From NCBI GenBank assembly GCA_002085385.1, contig NATO01000057.1, positions 1-7,825 of the forward strand: 7,825 nt of DNA. The letters run 5' to 3'. Of the stretch, positions 1 to 3,868 are shown in pieces. Each line of letters starts with the position of its first letter. The stretch's first letter is position 1. The position numbers and the translations under genes are program-made. Under the pieces are notes generated by a model. The model did not search any database, was not told the origin of the DNA, and saw only the letters and a program-made list of their open reading frames with translations. Source of the stretch: a candidate division Zixibacteria bacterium 4484_93. GTDB lineage: Bacteria; UBP14; UBA6098; 4484-93.

Positions 1-109
1 TACTATTCTCTACTAACTCCGCTAATGCTTTTTGTGGATTAGTTTGCGATGATTGGATTATCAATATCGCGTTTTCCTGATCACCGAGTTGGAGTTTCTT
101 TTCTTCCAT
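1..109 (-). CDS. Unknown protein, N-terminal 36 codons only (runs off left edge)
   Basis: This is the beginning of a gene that continues beyond base 1. The ATG lies at 109-107 and is preceded by a strong Shine-Dalgarno sequence (GGAGTGAGGA, about 1-10 bases upstream), which overlaps the end of the regulator gene. The 36 visible residues begin MEEKKLQLGDQENAILI and contain no stop. They are hydrophilic, with a short Ile/Leu-rich patch at residues 14-18, and show no signal peptide or recognisable motif. Only 4 bp separate it from the stop codon of the helix-turn-helix gene at 114, so the two are almost certainly cotranscribed and probably translationally coupled. I do not recognise the family. 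In such pairs the second gene is often the effector or metallopeptidase partner of the regulator, but nothing in these residues shows that here. Confidence 0.7.
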   Translation of the reverse strand, partial: MEEKKLQLGDQENAILIIQSSQTNPQKALAELVENS

Positions 110-113
110 TTCC

Positions 114-608
114 TCACTCCTTATTGTCTGAAAAAGTTTTCCACACTTCTAATTGATCCTCGTCGTATAACGCAATCAGTAAACCTGCTATACGGCCAGC
201 TTCTGGACCCGGCAAGTAATCTTTAAGTATTTGCCTTACTTCCGGCCGCGTATTCTGGAAATAATTCAATTCGTGTTTTAGCAAAAAGGTTATAGCTTTG
301 AGTCTCTCAGCTGCTTGTTTTGCTTCCTCCAATTCCTTTCCCTTTAATTCCTTTTTAGGCCTTGCCTGTATTTCTTCTTCAAATAGTACTTGTCTTAGCA
401 TATCCCATCTCTCTTGAGGCGGCTTATTTCTCCCGTAGAAATAATCCCCAACGCTTTGCCTACTAATCCCAACGGCTGCGGCTACTTCGGGTACAGAAGA
501 AAATCTATTAGAGGAAGCAAGAGCTTTTTGAAGGATCTTCGCACATTCTTCTTTAGATAGTTTTTTTATGCTTTTCGGAAATCTAAATTTCTCTTCTTCT
601 TTCTTCAT
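114..608 (-). CDS. XRE/Cro-like helix-turn-helix DNA-binding protein
   Basis: This 164-residue, lysine- and glutamate-rich cytoplasmic protein carries one lambda-repressor-type helix-turn-helix at about residues 24-75. The segment VPEVAAAVG (39-47) fits the first helix of the motif and SRQSVGDYFYG (49-59) the recognition helix, followed by the RNKPP turn typical of XRE proteins. Residues 84-106 are highly charged and likely helical, and the remaining 60 residues match no domain I recognise; they may be an oligomerisation or partner-binding part. The ATG at 608-606 is preceded by AGAGGT about 9 bases upstream. It is transcribed toward the unknown gene at 109, 4 bp away. A candidate promoter lies in the 40-bp repeat at 745-784, which would give a leader of about 130 nt. 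By hand count, bases 121-360 are about 40% GC, against about 62% for bases 4321-4440, which fits an acquired gene. DNA binding is well supported; its target and partner are unknown. Confidence 0.8.
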   Translation of the reverse strand: MKKEEEKFRFPKSIKKLSKEECAKILQKALASSNRFSSVPEVAAAVGISRQSVGDYFYGRNKPPQERWDMLRQVLFEEEIQARPKKELKGKELEEAKQAAERLKAITFLLKHELNYFQNTRPEVRQILKDYLPGPEAGRIAGLLIALYDEDQLEVWKTFSDNKE

Positions 609-652
609 AACAAGTGTACCTCTTTTTTCTTTGTTCTAACAATCTCCGTTAT

Positions 653-718
653 TTATTCCACCTCCAGCCAACCGTGCTTTTTCTCTTCCTTGTATTCCTC
701 GCGGGTTAGCTGAATTTC
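653..718 (-). pseudogene. Possible gene remnant of about 22 codons in the regulator's leader
   Basis: Read on the minus strand, codons from 718 to the TAA at 655-653 give a coherent hydrophilic peptide ending KKHGWLEVE. An in-frame TAG (721-719) sits immediately upstream, and there is no ATG, GTG or TTG in the open part. The codons look gene-like, but the piece is too short to assign. It could be the tail of a lost accessory gene left between the promoter repeat and the regulator gene, or chance. I do not recognise a family. Confidence 0.2.
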
Positions 719-744
719 CTATATTTTTACTCTTCAACCAATCC

Positions 745-784
745 TAATTTAATCCGCACTCCGGCAAAAGTCAAGGGTTTTCCC
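745..784. repeat. 40-bp direct repeat, copy 1 (promoter-bearing)
   Basis: This 40-bp sequence is identical to bases 1292-1331 in the same orientation, 547 bp apart. The core runs from TAATTTAATCCGCACTCC to GGGTTTTCCC. Similarity continues weakly past the left end (AACC and CCTAA versus CCTTAA) but stops on the right. The two copies bracket the toxin-antitoxin module. Recombination between them would delete that module and keep one copy. Read on the minus strand the repeat contains a sigma70-like promoter, listed separately. Confidence 0.95.
746..774 (-). promoter_or_regulatory. Candidate promoter in repeat copy 1, for the regulator operon
   Basis: On the minus strand the repeat reads TTGACT (774-769), a 17-bp spacer, then TAAATT (751-746). 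This matches the sigma70 -35 consensus at 5 of 6 bases and the -10 at 4 of 6, with ideal spacing. Transcription would start near 738 and run through the 653-718 remnant into the helix-turn-helix gene at 608. Confidence 0.45.
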
Positions 785-796
785 GTTTTGCACTTT

Positions 797-830
797 GCCC
801 CCGTGGGCTTCCTGAGCTGCGTTCACAGCT
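797..830. other. Two short back-to-back hairpins after the toxin remnant
   Basis: Bases 815-819 (AGCTG) pair with 826-830 (CAGCT) around a 6-nt loop. Bases 797-800 (GCCC) pair with 805-808 (GGGC) around a 4-nt loop. They sit at the end of the toxin remnant and before repeat copy 1, where a terminator would be expected on the minus strand. The stems are only 5 and 4 bp and no U-tract follows, so this is weak evidence for termination. Confidence 0.2.
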
Positions 831-1007
831 ATTTACGGTAGGCTTTATCCCTGCGGTCTATAGCTTCTATATATACAACACGGTTTTCCCTATCCAGAGC
901 GAACACCACTCGAATGTCAGAATGGGGAAATCCTGAACCGTATCGAGCAGGTTGTGCTCACGGGCAAACTTCGCGGCTTTGTTTGAAAACTCTATCCGCC
1001 AGTTCAT
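829..1007 (-). pseudogene. Broken RelE/ParE-family toxin (frameshifted and shortened)
   Basis: The ATG at 1007-1005 overlaps the antitoxin stop (ATGA). It opens a frame starting MNWRIEFSNKAAKFAREHN, a typical N-terminal strand and helix of RelE/ParE ribosome-dependent mRNA endonucleases or gyrase toxins. That frame stops at 869-867 after 46 residues, the last 20 or so unrelated to the family. The family's C-terminal strands appear instead in the -1 frame: DIRVVFALDRENRVVYIEAI followed by DRRDKAYRK, with a stop at 831-829. The whole region holds only about 59 codons, whereas these toxins usually have about 85-100. The gene therefore lacks roughly 25-40 central codons (second helix and early strands) as well as its frame, and is most likely inactive. 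The heptamer TTTCCCC lies in the right register for a -1 slip joining the frames, but the fused product would still be too short. Confidence 0.75.
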
Positions 1008-1201
1008 ACCTCGATATCCATCGATAACGCTGCTTTCTTCTCGCCCGGCTCCCCGTGGGTTTCATCAATCTCTTGCTGCTCCTCGTCCGAAACCTCCTGT
1101 ATGCGAGATAAGAATAACGCGAATTCCTCCTCGTGAATAACCTCGCGGACAGCTTCCTTTATCAATTCCCTGAGCCTGCTCTCTTCGACTGTGACGTTCA
1201 C
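1004..1201 (-). CDS. Type II toxin-antitoxin antitoxin (RelB-like, intact)
   Basis: This 65-residue acidic protein has the typical look of small antitoxins. A basic and acidic amphipathic N-terminal part (residues 8-25, RLRELIKEAVREVIHEEE) is suited to dimerisation or DNA binding. The flexible acidic tail (SDEEQQEIDETHGEPGEKK) would wrap the toxin. The start is GTG at 1201-1199, preceded by AAGGGGG at a spacing of about 5 bases, and no ATG gives a better start. Its stop overlaps the toxin start by ATGA, the standard coupling in these operons, which supports the functional call more than the sequence does. A promoter candidate in repeat copy 2 and a perfect inverted repeat lie upstream, consistent with autoregulation. 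Since the toxin is broken, it may survive as a relic, a solitary repressor, or an anti-addiction factor against a related toxin elsewhere. The subfamily is uncertain. Confidence 0.7.
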   Translation of the reverse strand: MNVTVEESRLRELIKEAVREVIHEEEFALFLSRIQEVSDEEQQEIDETHGEPGEKKAALSMDIEV

Positions 1202-1218
1202 TTTATCCCCCTTAATAG

Positions 1219-1238
1219 TATTCTTCTCCTGAAGAATA
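1219..1238. promoter_or_regulatory. Perfect inverted repeat upstream of antitoxin, candidate operator
   Basis: The arms TATTCTTC (1219-1226) and GAAGAATA (1231-1238) are perfectly complementary around the 4-bp centre TCCT. The element lies 18-37 bp upstream of the antitoxin GTG, between the predicted transcription start and the Shine-Dalgarno sequence. Antitoxins usually bind such palindromes to repress their own operon, so an operator is the simplest reading. In RNA it could instead form a hairpin whose loop exposes AGGA, a decoy ribosome-binding sequence. Confidence 0.45.
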
Positions 1239-1291
1239 TATCGATTAGAGCCATATAGTCGAACCCCAATCTCTCAGTTCCCTATCAACCT

Positions 1292-1331
1292 TAATTTAAT
1301 CCGCACTCCGGCAAAAGTCAAGGGTTTTCCC
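1292..1331. repeat. 40-bp direct repeat, copy 2 (promoter-bearing)
   Basis: This copy is identical over 40 bp to bases 745-784 and in the same orientation. It lies in the 206-bp gap between the antitoxin gene and the aminopeptidase gene. It is followed by CTCTCGGGG, which forms a small 4-bp CCCC/GGGG stem with the last bases of the repeat; copy 1 lacks this. Confidence 0.95.
1293..1321 (-). promoter_or_regulatory. Candidate promoter in repeat copy 2, for the toxin-antitoxin operon
   Basis: TTGACT (1321-1316), a 17-bp spacer and TAAATT (1298-1293) on the minus strand form a sigma70-like promoter. Transcription would begin near 1285, pass through the 1219-1238 palindrome and reach the antitoxin GTG at 1201 after about 85 nt. 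It is base-for-base the same promoter as at 746-774. Confidence 0.45.
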
Positions 1332-1407
1332 CTCTCGGGGTCTTTACCCAGGCTTCATAAAAAACACAATAACCACAATCAAAATATCGAGAGGACTTAC
1401 TTATCCC

Positions 1408-2439
1408 CTATTTGAAATTCCCTATCTCCTCGATAAGTGCCGCCACGAGGGCAACCATCGCCTCGATGTCCAACTTCTGCACTATGCCGACCGGTGAATG
1501 TATGTATCGCACGGGGGCTGCAACTGCCGCTGCCTTCGCACCTCCAGCAGACAACTGATACACCGCAGCATTCGTGCTACCAACCCGCTTGACAACAATC
1601 TGATGAGGGATGTCGCGTGACTTCGCAACATCTGATATGAAACGGACAAGCCTTCTATCAGCAAGCATCCTCCTGTCGGCAAAGCGGACCTCGGGACCCT
1701 TCCCTTGATGTGCAAATCGTTTATGCACGGGGACACCTGCAATGTCGTTCGCGATTGTGCCCTCAAGTGCTATGGCGATATCAGGATTGAGAGCGAGAGC
1801 CGATGCCGACGCTCCGCGGAGCCCCATCTCCTCCTGAACCGCACCGACAAAATAGATATCCGCCGAGAAACGGTTTGCGAGCTTGGCACCCTCTATCATC
1901 GCAAAAAGACCTGCCCTATCGTCGAAACCCTTGCCGAAAAACACCCCTTTCTGCTGCCTGAACTTCGTATCGAAGACAACATAATCGCCAACGGAGACAA
2001 TAGATTTGACCTCATCAGCAGGGAGTCCTGTGTCGATGAAGCAGTCCTCAATCTCCGGGACAGCACCACGCAGATGCTCCCTACCCTCGCGTGTGAGATG
2101 CGGCGGAATCGAGCCAACTACACCGAAGATTGTCTCCTTGCCAAAAATTTTTACGGATTGAGCAAAAAATACCCTCTGGTCTATCCCACCGACCGGGACA
2201 ACCCTGATGAACCCCTCGGAATCGATATGCTTCACCATAAAGCCGACCTCATCCATATGAGCATCAAAGACAACAACGGGACCATTCCCCTTTTTGTGCC
2301 CGATGACCGAGCCGAACCTGTCGGTGTGAACATCATCGCAGAAGTTGGCAAATTCATCCCTGACAATCTCCGCAACCTCATCCTCGCAGCCAGAGACACC
2401 AAAGGCGTTGGACAATCTCTCAAGCAGTGAAATGTTCAT
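1408..2439 (-). CDS. M42-family metallo-aminopeptidase
   Basis: This 343-residue cytoplasmic enzyme belongs to the M42 (FrvX/TET-like) peptidases, which typically form tetrahedral dodecamers with two divalent metals and trim residues from peptides. The dinuclear-site motifs are visible in order: DAHMDEVG with His61, FDDRAG with Asp173/174, QEEMGLRG with the Glu203-Glu204 pair (general base and metal ligand), ALEGT with Glu226, and RYIHSP with His314. Glu226 sits where many members have Asp, and part of the family uses Glu. The segment GSTNAA (287-292) corresponds to the more common GTDA. Length is normal for the family (about 330-360). The ATG at 2439-2437 has a strong AAAGGAG about 8 bases upstream, and the protein starts as family members do. 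It diverges from the acyltransferase gene and has its own promoter candidate, so it appears monocistronic. Substrate specificity cannot be read from sequence. Confidence 0.92.
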   Translation of the reverse strand: MNISLLERLSNAFGVSGCEDEVAEIVRDEFANFCDDVHTDRFGSVIGHKKGNGPVVVFDAHMDEVGFMVKHIDSEGFIRVVPVGGIDQRVFFAQSVKIFGKETIFGVVGSIPPHLTREGREHLRGAVPEIEDCFIDTGLPADEVKSIVSVGDYVVFDTKFRQQKGVFFGKGFDDRAGLFAMIEGAKLANRFSADIYFVGAVQEEMGLRGASASALALNPDIAIALEGTIANDIAGVPVHKRFAHQGKGPEVRFADRRMLADRRLVRFISDVAKSRDIPHQIVVKRVGSTNAAVYQLSAGGAKAAAVAAPVRYIHSPVGIVQKLDIEAMVALVAALIEEIGNFK

Positions 2440-2478
2440 AATTACTCTCCTTTACATTTGATTTCTATGGTTCGACCC

Positions 2479-2506
2479 ATAATAATAAGACGATTACAAC
2501 ATTCAA
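2479..2506 (-). promoter_or_regulatory. Candidate promoter for the M42 aminopeptidase
   Basis: On the minus strand TTGAAT (2506-2501), a 16-bp spacer and TATTAT (2484-2479) resemble a sigma70 promoter, with the -10 at 5 of 6 bases. The leader to the ATG at 2439 would be about 30 nt and contains the strong Shine-Dalgarno sequence. Confidence 0.4.
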
Positions 2507-2528
2507 GAAAATTTTTATAATCTTTCAC

Positions 2529-2556
2529 TTGACTTTGCTATTGCAAATCCTATTTT
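2529..2556 (+). promoter_or_regulatory. Candidate promoter for the GNAT acyltransferase
   Basis: TTGACT (2529-2534), a 16-bp spacer and TATTTT (2551-2556) lie 28 bp upstream of the ATG at 2585. The layout and distance to the start codon match the candidate at 7351-7378. It faces away from the aminopeptidase promoter, with the two -35 boxes about 22 bp apart. Confidence 0.45.
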
Positions 2557-2584
2557 AAGAGAAACCAAGGTCAGCACAACAAGA

Positions 2585-3715
2585 ATGGGAATCTCCATAA
2601 AATCGGTTGCTGGGAAAGATGAGCTATCCAAGTTCATCGAATTCCCCTGGTTCATATACAGGGAATATTGGCGGGACCCTAACTGGGTGCCACCACTCAA
2701 GCGAGATATAAAATTCAAGCTGAACACATCGAAACACCCTTTCTGGAAGCACGCCGAACGACAGCTCTTCCTCGCATACAAAGATGGCACATTAGCTGGC
2801 AGAATCGCTGCAATCATCGATTATAACTACAATAAACTCTGGAATGAGAAGATGGGTGCATTCGGCTTCTTCGAGTGCATAAACGACCAATCTGTGGCTG
2901 ATGCCCTCCTCGACGCTGCATCCGATTGGCTCAAGAAAAAGGGAATGAGCTTTATCCGCGGACCACTATCACCATCAATGAACGATGAATGCGCATTTCT
3001 AACAGAGGGATATGAAAAGCCACCCGTGATAATGATGCCCTACAATCCGCCGTATTACCCCGAACTCGTTGAGAAATCGGGTTTTGCAAAAGCAAAAGAA
3101 CTCTGGGCATTTTACAAGGATACCTCGATGGGAATCCCGGAGCGGCTGCAAAAACTGGCAGAAGCATTAAAACGCAAACACAATCTGCTCATCAGGGAGG
3201 TGAATTTCAAGAAGCTCTCCCATGAGTTGGAAATTATAAGGGAGCTTTACAACAAGAGCTGGGAGAAGAACTGGGGCTTTTCACCTATGACGGACGAGGA
3301 AATAAACCTTACGGGAAAGGAACTAAAATCAATTGCTGTGCCAGAGCTTGCTCTCTTTGCGTTTATGAATGGTAAGCCGGCTGGTGTAGGAATCAGCATA
3401 CCGGATTACAATCAGGTGCTCATCCACCTGAACGGCAAGCTCGGACCAATACAGATTGCCAAAGCGTTAGTGTTGCGAAAGAAGATTACAGGCATTCGGG
3501 CGATGGTGTTCGGGTTCAAACCGGAGTTCCGCAGGACAGGGCTGCCCATCCTCCTCTATTGGGAGACCGAGAGGGCTGCTCGAAGGCTCGGATACCAATG
3601 GTGCGAGCTATCGTGGAACCTCGAGGATAACGACCTTATCAACCGATTCGATAGCGAGATAGGCGGAAAGCTCTACAAAAGATACCGGATATACGAGAGG
3701 CAGATTGTCCCATAG
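2585..3715 (+). CDS. GNAT-superfamily putative N-acyltransferase, uncharacterised family
   Basis: This 376-residue soluble protein belongs to a widespread conserved family with acyl-CoA N-acyltransferase folds. Seen in the sequence: an N-terminal signature with WRDPNWVPPL (residues 29-38) and HPFWKHAE (51-58); a conserved RGPLSPSMNDECAFL stretch (125-139); PYNPPYYPELVEKSGF (152-167); and NKSWEKNWGFSPMT (223-236). The C-terminal GNAT-like core includes the probable CoA-binding loop FKPEFRRTGLP (311-321) and the ending GGKLYKRYRIYER. No transmembrane segment or signal peptide is present. Substrate and reaction are unknown for the family. The start at ATG 2585 fits the family's usual N-terminus, although the ribosome-binding site is weak (AAGG about 14 bases upstream). 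It has a good promoter candidate at 2529-2556 and is divergent from the aminopeptidase. Its 3' end overlaps a 41-codon frame. The family call is firm; enzymatic activity is inferred from the fold. Confidence 0.85.
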   Translation: MGISIKSVAGKDELSKFIEFPWFIYREYWRDPNWVPPLKRDIKFKLNTSKHPFWKHAERQLFLAYKDGTLAGRIAAIIDYNYNKLWNEKMGAFGFFECINDQSVADALLDAASDWLKKKGMSFIRGPLSPSMNDECAFLTEGYEKPPVIMMPYNPPYYPELVEKSGFAKAKELWAFYKDTSMGIPERLQKLAEALKRKHNLLIREVNFKKLSHELEIIRELYNKSWEKNWGFSPMTDEEINLTGKELKSIAVPELALFAFMNGKPAGVGISIPDYNQVLIHLNGKLGPIQIAKALVLRKKITGIRAMVFGFKPEFRRTGLPILLYWETERAARRLGYQWCELSWNLEDNDLINRFDSEIGGKLYKRYRIYERQIVP

Positions 3716-3830
3716 CAGTAGACCCTCACAGCCTAAGACACCAGAGGCGTTTGAAAACCTCCTGAGAAGCGAAATCCAGCGAAAAAGCCCTAAAACACTC
3801 GATAGGTATGTCCAGAGAATTTACATTTAA
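3705..3830 (+). other. Possible 41-codon ORF, tyrosine-recombinase-like N-terminal scrap
   Basis: A TTG at 3705-3707, preceded by GAGAGG at a 4-base spacing, opens a frame overlapping the last 11 bases of the acyltransferase gene and ending at TAA 3828-3830. The peptide contains EAFENLLRSEIQRKSPKTLD and then RYVQRIYI. This resembles the N-terminal SAM-like core-binding helix pair of Xer/phage integrases (a SPxTxxxYxxxI pattern). It stops far short of any catalytic domain, and no continuation is visible in other frames. It may be the remnant of an integrated element, a small unknown protein, or chance. The same stretch holds GCGAAA four times (3769, 3779, 3843 and 3863). Confidence 0.25.
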
Positions 3831-3868
3831 TTCAGAAGTGAAGCGAAAGTAAGGAAAGAAAAGCGAAA

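Noticed and set aside
952..1140. 62-codon open frame on the plus strand
   Set aside because: It runs antisense to the antitoxin and toxin remnant, whose family features and ATGA overlap are clear. The translation is Pro/Arg-rich with no recognisable motif.
1250..1285. GGGGTTCGACTA on the minus strand resembling a tRNA T-arm
   Set aside because: The bases flanking the TTCGA loop do not form a 5-bp T-stem, and no acceptor, D or anticodon arms can be drawn around it.
745..1331. Integron attC-like cassette structure for the 40-bp repeats
   Set aside because: Toxin-antitoxin cassettes between repeats suggested it, but neither copy has paired RYYYAAC and GTTRRRY core sites or a long palindromic arm. 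A promoter-bearing direct repeat fits better.
745..1331. Insertion sequence or MITE bounded by the repeats
   Set aside because: The repeats are direct, not inverted. No transposase frame lies between them, and I see no target-site duplication.
1705..2430. 241-codon open frame on the plus strand
   Set aside because: It lies wholly antisense to the M42 peptidase, which has all family motifs and a strong ribosome-binding site. The plus-strand translation shows no domain and reflects codon bias of the real gene.
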